Below, piece after piece: positions 11,153 through 22,045 of a DNA stretch of 64,000 bases. Numbering within the stretch: the stretch's first letter is position 1; each line of letters opens with the position of its first letter. This DNA comes from Fonsecaea monophora (taxonomy: Eukaryota; Ascomycota; Eurotiomycetes; Chaetothyriales; Herpotrichiellaceae): the NCBI RefSeq assembly GCF_001642475.1, contig NW_019173978.1, positions 62,001-126,000 on the forward strand, read 5' to 3'. The translations under genes and the position numbers were made by a program. The notes beneath the pieces are model-generated. The model saw only the letters and a list, made by a program, of their open reading frames with translations. It did no database searches and was not told the DNA's origin.

Positions 11153-12888
11153 ATGGAGGCAAAGGGAGCTAAAGAGGTTGACTTCATCGGTCCAGCCCAG
11201 CGAATACAAAATCTATCAACCGATCATGTGCCTATCGAACCTCTCTCTGAAATGCCCGAAGCGGCTCAGCAGGTGCAGCCTCGCAGCAAGTTTCGCATCA
11301 CTATGATTCTGATCGCCCTTTACCTCTCACTGTTCGTGGCCGCCCTCGACGCCACCATTGTCGCCACTGCAGTTCCCAAAATCACAGCGGACCTTCACTC
11401 GGCAGCTGGGTACATCTGGATCGGCGGTGCATATCTCATAGCCAATGCTGCAGCCGCTCCGATCTGGGTCAAATTTTCCGATATTTGGGGCCGCAAGCCA
11501 ATCTTCCTCATCGCCGTGGTGGTATTCTTCGCCAGTTCGGTGGTATGTGCGGTAGCCGTCAACATTCAGATGCTTATTGCCGGCCGCAGTATCCAAGGAG
11601 CAGCGGGGGGTGGTCTGATCTGCATGGTCAATGTCGGCATTTCCGATCTCTTCAGCGTACGTGAAAGGAGCCTGTGGCTAGGTTTGTGTGAAGGGATCTG
11701 GGCTCTGAGCGGAGCGGTCGGTCCTCTCTTGGGTGGTGCCTTTGCTCAGAAAATCAGTTGGCGATGGTGCTTCTACTGCAACTTGCCCATCGCTGGTACC
11801 GCCTTTGTGCTTCTTGTGCCCTTCCTCAACGTGCACAACCCTCGGACGCCAGTACTGGATGGGGTCAAAGCCATCGACTGGTTTGGCTGTGTCTCGATTC
11901 TTGGTGTAACGGTGATGCTGCTCTTGGGACTTGACTTGGGTGGATCTGTCTATCCCTGGAGTTCGGCCAAAGTCATTTGCCTCATTGTGTTCGGCGCATT
12001 GATGATCCTTGTCTTTGTCTACAGCGAGAAGAAATTGGCCAAGTACCCGGTCATTCCCCTGTCCCTATTCGGCACCAGGAACATTGCGACCATGCTAGTG
12101 ACGTTCTCTCACGGAATGGTAAGTCTCTGGCACTAGCATACACTCAAACTCTCTACTGAGACTCGATCTAGGTCTTCATTGCTGCCGAATATTACTTACC
12201 TCTGTATTTCCAAAGCGTCAAAGAAGCGTCACCTCTTCGATCAGGTGTTCTGTTGGTACCACTTATTGTCGCCACAGCTGGCACTGGTGTCATCAATGGC
12301 TTGATCATACATCGTACGGGCCAGTACAGACCATCCATGTGGGTTGGAACTATTTTAATGACCCTGGGCACTGGCCTCTTCATTTTATTGGATGCACACA
12401 CCTCGACAGGCACCATCATTGGCCTTGAGATAATCGAAGGCGTTGGTTCAGGGCTGCTGTTTGAGCCTCCTCTCATCGCAATACAACAAGGTGTTCCCCA
12501 AGACAGTGTCGGCACTGCGACATCGACACAGGCCTTCATTCGAAGCCTGGCCCTCTCGTTAGGCGTCATTCTAGGCGGGATTGTGTTCCAGCAGAGCATG
12601 GATCTTCGACGGGCGACATTGCAACAGATGGGTTTGCCGCCTTCGGTCGTGGAGCAACTGTCTGGTAAAAACGCCGGCGCCAACGTCATGGTGGGCAAGA
12701 CTCTTCCGCCCGCCCAAGAACTCGCAGTCAAGGAAGCATTCGCCTGGAGCATAAGAAACATGTTCATCATGTTCACGTGTCTTGGTGCTCTCGGTGTTAT
12801 TGCGAGTCTCTTCGTGGTGAAGACAAAGCTTTCAAAAGAACACAGGGAGACGATCACTGGTCTCAAGAAGGAAGAGCCTCGGTCTTGA
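11153..12888 (+). CDS. MFS multidrug exporter, DHA2 (14-helix) type
   Basis: Plasma-membrane proton-coupled exporter of the major facilitator superfamily. Exons 11153-12118 and 12172-12888 join in phase 0 (HGM|VFIAAEYYLPLYFQS) to give 560 residues. Visible family motifs: LDATIVATAVPKI (motif D of DHA2 proteins) in the first helix, KFSDIWGRKP (motif A) in the loop after helix 2, the arginine-containing AGRSIQGAAGGG (motif B), and LSGAVGPLLGGAFA (motif C, antiporter signature). The N-terminal 45 residues are hydrophilic and cytosolic. Fungal relatives often export toxins, azoles or secondary metabolites, but no biosynthetic cluster is adjacent, so the substrate is unknown. The 53-bp intron is GTAAGT..TAG. 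Confidence 0.9.
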
Positions 12889-14354
12889 GGCACTGTTTTG
12901 AGTACGCCTGATTTCTCTAGGCCTCTTCTCCGGAGCGCCCTCTCTGAGTCCACCCCGGCTTGCGCGGTTTCGTCGTGCGACCAGTTCAACCAAACAACGA
13001 CGACGGAGACGTACAAGCCCTCTTCGACGGCAAAACACTGGGCCAGAGTCCTTGGTCAAAGAGTTGTACAGTCGACTCTTGTGATATTCAACAATGCAAC
13101 ATATACTGCCGCATAGGGGATGCTTCAGCCCCATTAACAACAGCACGCCCTCCTTTGTCGGGACCTATCTCCATGGTCCATTGACTTTGAACATTTCACC
13201 AGCCTGGTTACCCGATCATTACCAGAGGTCAACTCGTGATCCCTTACTCTGCCCGCTTTCAACAGACGTGCTTGCTTGCTTCAATATTAGTCGATACATA
13301 CGGTGAGCTTCTCCACCGTCACAAAAACAGCAAATCATGTCAGATAGTCCCACGTTAGCCAGTCCCAGTCACGTCCTTTGCAGGGTGGACTGGAACTGCG
13401 GTGAGCTACACACCGTCAACAACAGCAAGGCATACACCTACACGGTGATGCTCAATTGAAATGCTTGATATTTATACCGGTGAGCTACGCACCGTTATCA
13501 ACAGCACGGATTTTTAAATGGAAGCCAGTGGATGACACGCTTGAGGAACTCAGGCGTGCCGTGGGTTTCGTACTGATTTTGACAGATTTCGACGGCCGGT
13601 CAAAGTTCTGGAGCACTCCAACTCCAGATGAGCTCGTGAGACTGGGTCATCAAAATGCTCAAGGTAATGAACGAGGTTGACTTTGTTGACGCTGCTTATC
13701 TTTTTCCGCCATTCGTGCCCAAGGCGTTATGCGCAGAGTGAATTGAACAAACAGATGTACGAAACTGAAGTGATGGTAAGCAGCAGTAGCTTATGTATTA
13801 TCATCATGATAGTCGCGGCATTGCATGCTATACTTTGGACCTATAAGTAAACGACAGGAAGACTGTAAAATGTACGAGTAGCGTCTTATCAATAATAACA
13901 GAACCTGATTATTTGATCAATTTCCGATTCTTCAGGCCGCCATGGTTAAACGACGGGCACGACGGATCGGCCCTTGTTAAGGCCTTATTCGCCTAAGTCC
14001 CAGGTCCACCACCACCAACAACAAACCAGTTAGTAGGTAGGTAGACTCTAATATTCCCTCCCCCGTTTTTCTGTATCTAGGGACGCCGGGAACGCTGCAT
14101 TTCCTTCGGGGCTTTGTAAAGACCGTTCGTTAAGTAATATCCTGATTTTGAGGTTGAGAAAGAAGAAGAGAATCTTGTGACAGTCTTAGGGTGCGTTTTT
14201 CAATGTCGATAGTGGTTTAGGCGCTATGTCACAAGGCAAAATCCCTCTTATCATTGACTGGTAGCGACAGAGAAGAAACCCGATCTGAGCACATCTTTCG
14301 ATCCCCATCTAGCTGGCTTTGCAAGTCGGTAACAGCTTCAGAAGCAGCATAAAA
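12889..14354. other. Long spacer with hairpin repeats
   Basis: 1.47 kb without a convincing gene, between the MFS and GNAT genes. It contains the three CGGTG..CACCG hairpin repeats described separately. A TACGAGTA motif lies at 13873. The 14020-14350 part should include the GNAT promoter. Confidence 0.5.
13301..13510 (+). repeat. Three dispersed hairpin repeats (CGGTGAGCT..CACCG)
   Basis: Three copies of a roughly 33-bp element start at 13301, 13399 and 13478. Each begins CGGTGAGCT, runs through a 7-8-nt loop to CACCG, and continues with a tail resembling TCAACAACAGCA. The CGGTG/CACCG arms are exact complements in all three, while loop and tail bases vary. A tail-only fragment (TTAACAACAGCACG) is present near 13131. 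Function unknown. Confidence 0.7.
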
Positions 14355-15086
14355 ATGAATCATCAAGAGATTGGTCCTCCAGTCACTGCTGGTCCAGGCT
14401 CACGGCCGTCCCGGGTCACTTTGACAGGGACAACCGTGGTGCTTGAACCACTGTTGGCATCCCACGCCAGTGATCTCTACGACATCGTCAAGGGCGAGAA
14501 CAATAACCGTCTCTGGACCTATCTGTTCGACGACCCCTACGAGTCACTGGCGGCCTTTGAAGCTGCCGTGACGGCAAAGTCTCAATCGGAGGATCCCCTG
14601 TTCTTCGCCGTCGTGGACAAGCGAACCGCCAAACCCGTTGGTTGGGTGAGCCTCATGCGCATCGACACCCGACACCGCGTCGTCGAAGTCGGCAACATCC
14701 TCTTCTCGCCGCTGTTGCAGCGGACAAAGGCCGCCACGGAAGCCCTGTATCTCCTGGCCAGGTATGTCTTTGAGACGCTGCACTATCGCCGGTACGAGTG
14801 GAAATGCGACAACCTCAACACGCCGTCAAAAAGAGCGGCGGTGCGCTTTGGGTTCACATTCGAGGGCGTCTTTAGAAAGCACATGGTGTATAAAGGGAGA
14901 TCTCGAGATACGTGTTGGTTCTCCATGATTGAGGATGACTGGTTTCAGCGAGGTGTCAAGCAAGGGTTTGAGGGTTGGTTGGATGACGGCAATTTCGATG
15001 ACAGTGGCAAGCAGAAGAGGAGACTGGAGGATGTTCGAGGGGAGTTGGAGGGCCAGAAGGGTCCTGTTTGTTGTACAGGAGTTTGA
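14355..15086 (+). CDS. GNAT-family N-acetyltransferase (RimJ/RimL-like)
   Basis: Single exon, 243 residues. An Acetyltransf_3-type GNAT fold spans about residues 17-190. Pieces seen are VVLEPLLASHASDLY at the first strand, PVGWVSLMRID and VVEVGNILFSPLLQRTKAATEAL at the acetyl-CoA binding core, and RRYEWKCDNLNTPSKRAAVRFGF matching the last conserved strand and helix. Close fungal relatives are annotated only as GNAT proteins; substrate unknown. The frame is open back to 14319 but that codon is TTG, so ATG 14355 is used. The C-terminal 40 residues are hydrophilic and outside the fold. Confidence 0.85.
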   Translation: MNHQEIGPPVTAGPGSRPSRVTLTGTTVVLEPLLASHASDLYDIVKGENNNRLWTYLFDDPYESLAAFEAAVTAKSQSEDPLFFAVVDKRTAKPVGWVSLMRIDTRHRVVEVGNILFSPLLQRTKAATEALYLLARYVFETLHYRRYEWKCDNLNTPSKRAAVRFGFTFEGVFRKHMVYKGRSRDTCWFSMIEDDWFQRGVKQGFEGWLDDGNFDDSGKQKRRLEDVRGELEGQKGPVCCTGV

Positions 15087-15748
15087 ATGGCACTGGGCAG
15101 CTGAATGGGTGAGAGAGAGAGAGACAAAGAGCAAAGGGTGTGGCAGCCAGCACCTATTGAGTTGGGGTTGTGCCATTAGCAGAGGGCGACCATTCACTTA
15201 TTGGGGGGATGGACAATAGTAAAGTACTATTCAGGTGTAGGCTTATTGTATAGCTATTATGTGAGTGAGTGAGTGTGTCTGTATCAATGGGTGAAAATGG
15301 GTGGTTGGGTGTGGTATAGCCCTGAGCAGCTTTGATTGTGGTTTCCATTTGTTCTTTTTTTGTTTTCCGTCTTTCTCTTTTTCCCCTGCATCCTCCGTTC
15401 TTCAGCTGCAGCAGCCTCTGTCGGACATCTCTTGAACATAACATCTAAAAGACGTGATCGAGTGGCAATCGGTGGGTGGTGATTCAGCCCAGCAGTGGCA
15501 CAGTATCACACTAAGCCTATTTGGGAAGGAACCCGCACAGGATTTAGAGCCACTTCTTTCAACCTTCTCGTCCCTGTTGCTCGTGGCCGCTACCAAAATC
15601 ATCCTGTCGAACCATTGCCCTCCTCCGGGTTCATCAAATCCCATTCATCTTCTCAAGCATCAGGAAGCACGTTGGTCACCCCCCTCACACGTCTACTTTT
15701 TCTCCCTTTCCCCCCGCCCGCGCCGTGGCCTTTGCTGGTCAAACGGCC
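15087..15748. promoter_or_regulatory. Spacer upstream of the basic disordered protein
   Basis: 662 bp. A GAGA run lies at 15112-15125 and TGAGTGAGTGAG near 15261-15275. A CT-rich leader at 15640-15720 precedes the next start. No gene supported. Confidence 0.45.
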
Positions 15749-18085
15749 ATGTTCCTAAGGAATCTTCCTCAACTTCCGGCAGTTCCTTCCATGAGACTCA
15801 ACATCGCCCGGACTCGCTCAAAGACTTCGGCTTCTGCTTCTGCTTCTCTGGCAGACTCGGCGACTCCCAGTCCCACCCAGTCGACGCACGAAACCTGCAC
15901 GTCTGCTGGGGGTGCCACGTCGGTGAGCGACCCTGATGATTACGCTGACACCCTGGCCGCCAAACCCGTGTCATCAGCAACCATGAGGTCCAAATCCAAC
16001 ACCACAACCACAAACACCACTACTCCCGCCTCGGCTGATCGACGCAGTTCTCGTGGTCGACGAGCTTCTAGCCGTGTGCGCAAGCCGACTGCCAAAGCGC
16101 AAGCTCTAGGTAGCACTAAAAGGTACTCGCCGCCACCGTCCGGTACGATTATAATAGGTCGGTTATCTCCAGAGCCCACACCATCTTCCAGCAAGGAGCC
16201 ATTGTCGAAATCTCCTGCGCCCAAAGAGACACCTGAGAAGGCCCAACCACCCCCAAAAGTGCTGCAGACCCCATCGGCAGCAAATGTCAACGGAACTAAA
16301 ACCCCGTCTCCCACTAAAGTCGCTGGCCGAGAGGTACCAGTTTCTACTGTCGACACCCCTTCTCGGCGGACCTCCCAGAGGGAACGCAAACCCACCGCAA
16401 AGGTATTGTCAGAAACGGTGGTATCTCAGAAGCGTCCCGCCACCGACGAAGCCCAGGACGCTCCTGCCCGCAAATCCGCCAGACTCTCCCACTCGGCTGC
16501 TAGAGTCCCATCAAAGCTCCGATACTCTATCTCTGCTGAGAACAGTGAAGTGGATGATGTCGTCGAGGTCGAGCAGGCTCCTGAACCCGACGATACGTCC
16601 ACCGACAAATCCAAAATTGTCGTCTTAAAGTCCAAGCGACTAGCCGAAGTGTTTGGCCCTCCGCCAAAGCCAAAGCCAAAGGCAAAGCCGGAAACCAGCT
16701 CTCCTGCATCCAAAAGAAAATCAAAACGGAGGTCTCAACGCCTCATTGCCAATCCTGAGGAACCTGTTGCAGAGCCTGATCCAGATCCTCTCGAAATACC
16801 TGGTTCGTGCGACCTGACTTGCCTTTCTCCGTCGTCCCGGCTACTGGCATTTGCAGAAATTGCCTTGCAGATGCCGGATGGGGAAGACGAGAATGAAAAA
16901 ACCGTTCCCGGGAGTGTTTACGACTGGCGTATGTACACGCAGGTTTGGTGTCAGTGTGAGAAAGACGAGGACGCCAATTCTGATCGCACAGACTCGGTCG
17001 AGCTTGCACGAGCATTGATGCCAAACCCGGTCTCTTCAGGCACAATCTTTGACCCGATTGATCTAACCTCGCCAAATCCTCTCGAACCTGAATTGCTGTC
17101 GGCGCCTGTCAACACTATCCTCCGTGCAACTGACGCAGAAAGACTCTCTCAGCTCTACACTCCACCCAGCCACAACTCAAGCCAAACACCAAACGGCACT
17201 CCGGCACCAAGTGGCATGGGAACTCGGAATGATTTTGGGGCTGGTGCCTCTTATCGACCCTCCGAGACCTATTCACCCGTTTATGAAGCGCCGAATCACA
17301 ACATGGTTTCAATACCTCACTCTGCGGCAGCGAGACGAACATATGAGGATCGACTCAGGGATGATCACAACGCCCTGACCGACATCCGCAAGAGGGCGGC
17401 TGCCCGCGGGATATCGTGGAGTTTTAACATGACGTTCGATGATATCCACGCACTGATCATGGAAGCGGAAGAGCGGGAACAACAATTGCAACAACGAGTA
17501 CAATATCAGCAGAAAGCCATGAGTCCACCACAGAATGTGATTGATCGTGCGTACGGACACTCTGGTTCACAGCCTTCGCCCGCGCCTGGCGGATTTGGGG
17601 TGCTCTTGCCTCCAAGAACATCACACCGTGGACGAAGAGCTACGTTCGGTCCATTGGGTCCATTGAAGCGCAAGACTACTCTTGCGGCCCCTGTCGTAGC
17701 CAACGGAGCGGCTGAGGTGGTCCCAGAGCGACTGACGCCGAAGACTACGCACAGTAACATCAGCTTTGTCGAAGAAAACACATCACCGAAGCCTTTGGGA
17801 GACCGTCGACCTTCATCGTCGACTCGACCGAAGAGTTCCAGGTTTCGAGTGGATCCGAGGGGATTGCGAGGAGAATCTCCCGGACCAGGAACCATCATCA
17901 ACATGTATGAGAAACTTGAAGCGGCCGAATACATGAGGCAGGCAGCTGAACGTGACAACCGTGGAAGGGCTTTGAGAGGGTTTGAGGGATATCAGAAGCG
18001 CGAGGAAGAAGAGAGAAAAGAGGGTTGGCCGAGAAAAGCAGCAGAGAGTCACGGATTGAATGGACATGGACACAATCGGGTTTGA
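15749..18085 (+). CDS. Large disordered basic protein, unknown function
   Basis: Single exon, about 778 residues from ATG 15749 (an ATG at 15791 is also possible; upstream the frame is open to a GTG at 15725). I do not recognise a named family. The N-terminal 330 residues are Ser/Pro/Lys-rich with repeated RRTSQRERKPTAK-like and SSRVRKPTAKAQ basic patches, suggesting nuclear or chromatin location. Two better-conserved-looking islands exist: an acidic/aromatic one (SSRLLAFAEIALQMPDG, then VYDWRMYTQVWCQCEKD, about residues 365-405) and a helical one (LRDDHNALTDIRKRAAARGI then SWSFNMTFDDIHALIMEAEE, about residues 535-575). The C-terminus is charged and helical. Function not assigned. Confidence 0.75.
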   Translation: MFLRNLPQLPAVPSMRLNIARTRSKTSASASASLADSATPSPTQSTHETCTSAGGATSVSDPDDYADTLAAKPVSSATMRSKSNTTTTNTTTPASADRRSSRGRRASSRVRKPTAKAQALGSTKRYSPPPSGTIIIGRLSPEPTPSSSKEPLSKSPAPKETPEKAQPPPKVLQTPSAANVNGTKTPSPTKVAGREVPVSTVDTPSRRTSQRERKPTAKVLSETVVSQKRPATDEAQDAPARKSARLSHSAARVPSKLRYSISAENSEVDDVVEVEQAPEPDDTSTDKSKIVVLKSKRLAEVFGPPPKPKPKAKPETSSPASKRKSKRRSQRLIANPEEPVAEPDPDPLEIPGSCDLTCLSPSSRLLAFAEIALQMPDGEDENEKTVPGSVYDWRMYTQVWCQCEKDEDANSDRTDSVELARALMPNPVSSGTIFDPIDLTSPNPLEPELLSAPVNTILRATDAERLSQLYTPPSHNSSQTPNGTPAPSGMGTRNDFGAGASYRPSETYSPVYEAPNHNMVSIPHSAAARRTYEDRLRDDHNALTDIRKRAAARGISWSFNMTFDDIHALIMEAEEREQQLQQRVQYQQKAMSPPQNVIDRAYGHSGSQPSPAPGGFGVLLPPRTSHRGRRATFGPLGPLKRKTTLAAPVVANGAAEVVPERLTPKTTHSNISFVEENTSPKPLGDRRPSSSTRPKSSRFRVDPRGLRGESPGPGTIINMYEKLEAAEYMRQAAERDNRGRALRGFEGYQKREEEERKEGWPRKAAESHGLNGHGHNRV

Positions 18086-19169
18086 ACACTGGCGGTTTTA
18101 CTGGCGGAGAGTCGAGCTGGTCGCTGGGGTATTACTACTATAGAGCATAGCGTCGGGTGGCTTCAGGGCCTCGTGGAGATGATTTTCGACCACATCTTGT
18201 ACACCAAGCATTTCATTGAGTTTTGTTTGTTTGAGGAGGGACTGGCAACAGCAACATGGCAACAAAAGATTCCATGGGCAGTTATTCACCCATGGGGGAG
18301 TTTTTATGGTGTAGATATTGGAAACCTGGTGAGGTATTCATCAAACTACACAAGATAATCACTTTTACATCGACCGACATGGCACGATATCCTATTTTGT
18401 TGTATTGTTTTTATTGTAATTTTTGCGGCAAGAAAGCTACGAGGAGATATTGAGTATTTATGGGAAGGACGCAGAAGAAGTACGTGTGTAAGAAGAACTT
18501 GTGTGAAGTTCTGGTAAGAGAGTGCTTGTGAGAAGTACTGGTAAGAAGTAAGAGGTGTTTCTTCTACCTGCAAGTACATATCATTCCGGCACACGAGACA
18601 CCAGACGTATCCAGACAAGATCAGACGAGACGAAACCGGACAAGATGAAGCGAAGACGAGGACGGAAGACGTTTTGATCTTTCCCCCCCCCAGACGTAAT
18701 AGCGTTTCGCATTGGCCACCCCGTAGCTCCGTGGCTGCGTGGCCGCCCCTGAGTTGTTATGTACAGAGTTCCCGAGCAGCCGAGTTGTTTGGGCTCCCCC
18801 ACTTTGTCCACTTTGGTGAGAACAAGCAACAACAGGTAATCTCCATAGCGCGTTCTCGTCTATGAAGGCGCGTCTCGCTTTGGCAGTAATTACTGGGTAC
18901 TTGTGTACGTACGTGTGTACCGAGTATAGGTGGCATCATCATTGATTGCTAGCATTGGGCCATTGTGTCGCCACACAACGTATCGAGTACGGGTGCCGAG
19001 TAACTTCGTAGTGTTACTGAACAGTGGACTTTGTTCTTGTTCGGGAATATATCACCCAGGCTTTGGTTCGGGGGTAAGACAGACGGACGAGAACACCAGT
19101 TCGATTTCTGCAGCTATTCGTGGTCATCAAGTACAAAATCAAGAGCATTGATCGACCGGACACGCAATA
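18086..19169. other. Spacer with TAC..GTA motifs
   Basis: 1.08 kb between two plus-strand genes. AAGTAC/AAGAAC-rich degenerate repeats occur around 18470-18560, a C9 run at 18684-18692, and TACCGAGTA (18918) and TATCGAGTA (18981) motifs about 200 bp before the next ATG. No gene supported. Confidence 0.45.
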
Positions 19170-20793
19170 ATGGCAGAGGCACAAGTCCAAGTCCAAGGTG
19201 CGACGACAACGAAGAAACGGGGTCGGCCGGCCAAGAAACAAAGCCTTGATGATGAGGGAGTGGTGTTGTTGCAACAGCAGGAGAGCAAAACAGATGCTGC
19301 CGAGATGGAGATGGTTCATACCCTAAAACCGAAATCTCGAGGAAGGCCGAGTTCGTCGGCAGCGACGACGGCGTCAAAGACGTCTTCTCTGGCAGCGTCG
19401 GCGAGGTCGGGGAGAGCAAAGCAAGTTCCCCCTACTGCTGGTGCTGGTGGTGCCGCCGTCGAGGAGGAAGTGGTTGGTAGCGTGTCCTCAGGAAAAGGGT
19501 CGGCGTCGGCCAAGAGGAAACCATCGTCGGCTGCTGGTGGTGTCAAGACTCCAGAAGCTGCTCCATCCAAGGCTCGCAAGTCGACCGCAGCAAAGGTTTC
19601 TTCGGGCCAAAACGACACAGCGAGCTCTATCTCTACCTCTAGCTCAGCGACATTGACAGCGACCGCGACCGTGACGGAGAAAAAGACCAAGGCAAAGGCC
19701 ACAGCCAAAAAGGGAGAAACAGAAATCTCGTCGCAGACGACCTCGCAACAACCCGGCACGTCTCGCATGTCAACCTCGTCCTCGACCCCAACCTCCAAGA
19801 TCCTGGGCCACGCCAAAGCCTTTTCCGAGAAATCGAGTCAGCTCCAGCTGGATATTCTACGACTTGTCAACGAGAGAGAAGCTCGGCATTTATCGTCGCG
19901 GGACATCGAAGCAGAGATACACGAAGTATCAACACGAGCAGCACAGATACCTTCTGAGGCGGACGTGATATCCCCAGTACCAGCGCCAGCGCCAGCTCTC
20001 GAAACTATTTCGACCGGGCCTCGACACGTAATAGGCGAGGCACCGAGCATGATTATAGCAGCAACAGCAAGCGCAGCATCGAACACGGCTCACAATACTG
20101 CTGTGACAAGTGACGCCGCCCATGTCCATGCATTTACCACCCAGACAACCGTGTCGTTCAGCCAACAACAACCACAACACCTCTACCCACCGCCCTCGGT
20201 CCTGTCCTCCCCTATCGCAACCGCCCAAACCCAGCACCAAGTCCGCGGGTACTCGTCGACAAAAGCCCTGCCCATGTCCACCACCATCGCCCTCGCGGCC
20301 CGTCAGCAAAACAGCCCCAACGCGAGTGGCGGGTCGAGACCGTCCATGCCGCCGCGCCCGACGATCCCTCCCGAGGTGCCCAATGCGCCGAAACTGACCG
20401 AGTTGCCGCTCGAACAGTTGAAGAAGGATCCCCGGTACAGAAAGGCGTCGACGCGGTATACCACTTTTGTGGTGGCGCTGCCGTTTGCGATCGTCAGCAG
20501 TTATTTCTTGTGGGAGAGGTGTAAGTTTTTCCATCCTTCTTCCCTTAGTTCATGGACGACTGTCCTAACCCCCAATTCACTACATCCATTCCTCCTCCGC
20601 CTTTATCCCCGACCCAGTTTATGCCCACTCGTATCTGTGTATATTGGCTAATGGACGCCGCCATTCCTTCGGGTTTGGTGGGGGTGATTCGACAGATCGC
20701 GAACACCAGGAGTACTTGCAAAAAGTCCGTGAGGCCCGAGCTAGGGCGGCTTCGGGAATAGATGGATCGACCTCGATAGACAGAACAGAATGA
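19170..20793 (+). CDS. AT-hook protein with Mrx11-like C-terminal membrane segment
   Basis: Exons 19170-20520 and 20618-20793 (97-bp GTAAGT..CAG intron, junction WERFYAHSYL) give 508 residues. The N-terminus has two AT-hook cores, KKRGRPAKK (about residue 15) and KSRGRPSSS (about residue 54), in a Lys/Ser/Ala-rich region. From about residue 355 the character changes: RGYSSTKAL resembles a mitochondrial presequence cleavage region. Then come PPRPTIPPEVPNAPKL, the conserved-looking DPRYRKASTRYTTF and one membrane helix (VVALPFAIVSSYFLW), and a short charged tail follows. The C-terminal half resembles fungal MIOREX component 11 (Mrx11) proteins; this is from memory of the family and is moderately sure. 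Whether the protein works in nucleus or mitochondrion cannot be read from sequence. Confidence 0.7.
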
Positions 20794-22045
20794 TCGAGGA
20801 TAAGGAAGGGTGGAGGAAGGGCATTAGTAGGCGCCAGACGGACAGGGACAAGATATGTGGAAACGGATATGGAACGGCCCCCGACTTGAGGTCGATTCGA
20901 GGGAGATATTCTACGTGCTCTGTGCCCGTCCATCCAAGGAGAGCCTACTACCTCGTACGACAGAGTGTGCTGGGCGGATAGCGAGAGACATTCTTGCTTC
21001 CTTGCTTGCTAGCCAGAGGTTGAACCAAACCAAGAACCCCGTTCCGGTTATGTGCTCTCATGGCTCTACATCTTAACATGTCTACGAGACGAGACAAGAC
21101 GATATTTTTCGAGAAATCGGATCCGGACAAAAACACGAAACAATGCTGTTATCCACCACGCTCTGAGCCTCCATCACTGATGAGATCGAATTTATCCCCC
21201 CTCCCCAAAAAAACAAGATGGGAAAGAGACGACGACGACGACGACGTCGTTCGAATGGAGGTCGAGTTGAATTGAACCGAATTGAATCACATTGAACGGG
21301 GAGGGAAGGTGGGACGTCATGAAAAGATGTATGAAAGATATATGAAATGGACTCTTGGGAACGGGAACGGATTTGGGAATAGGGAATAACTGGTCAATGG
21401 AGTCCCTCGATATAACTATTGGGATCATGAAAAAATGTCTCTACTCACTCACTCACTTACTCGATCACTCATTCCTCATTTACTCACTCATAGGTCGCGT
21501 TATCGCTATATACCTAGCTCATAACCACAGGTGAGCGTGTGGTTAAACTGGCAAATACTCGAAATGGACGTCTTGTTAGAATTTCATCACCCATCCAGTC
21601 AAGTTGGCTCATGACCTTTAGGTTCTCACAACAACAACGAATGGACGAGTGGAAGAAGACGAACGAGTGTCACCACAATCGCCGAATGGACTTGGTATCA
21701 ATAGTGTCAATGCCTCAATGGGGGGAAATCTATTCCACGCCACGCTCCCGCTCTTGATCACCAGGATGTGATTCCCTCCAGGCTAATAGGTAGACCTCGT
21801 CGCTGAGACGGACTCGGACCCCGAACTCCGCTAGATCTCAGGCAATGCAATGCTCGCTCCCTGCTCCCCTGTGTCTTTCGTATCATTCATCTCATATCAT
21901 GTCATTTTCCTCGGACGGCTTTTGGTTCTCTGTGTAAAAGGGAAACACTAATTCCAAATCCACAATTTTCTCTATCGAGTCACTTCTCCGTCTCTCCCTG
22001 TGTCGCAGCCTCCTAGGAAGAGTGCTCGGTCCCCTGAGGCTGGGC
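20794..22045. other. Convergent spacer with microsatellites
   Basis: 1.25 kb between convergent genes. A GAC trinucleotide run lies at 21229-21245, and ACTC-type degenerate repeats (ACTCACTCACTCACTTACTC) at about 21443-21490. No gene supported. Confidence 0.5.

Noticed and set aside
12192..13016. 274-codon minus-strand open frame
   Set aside because: Mostly antisense to the second exon of the MFS gene; no recognisable protein.
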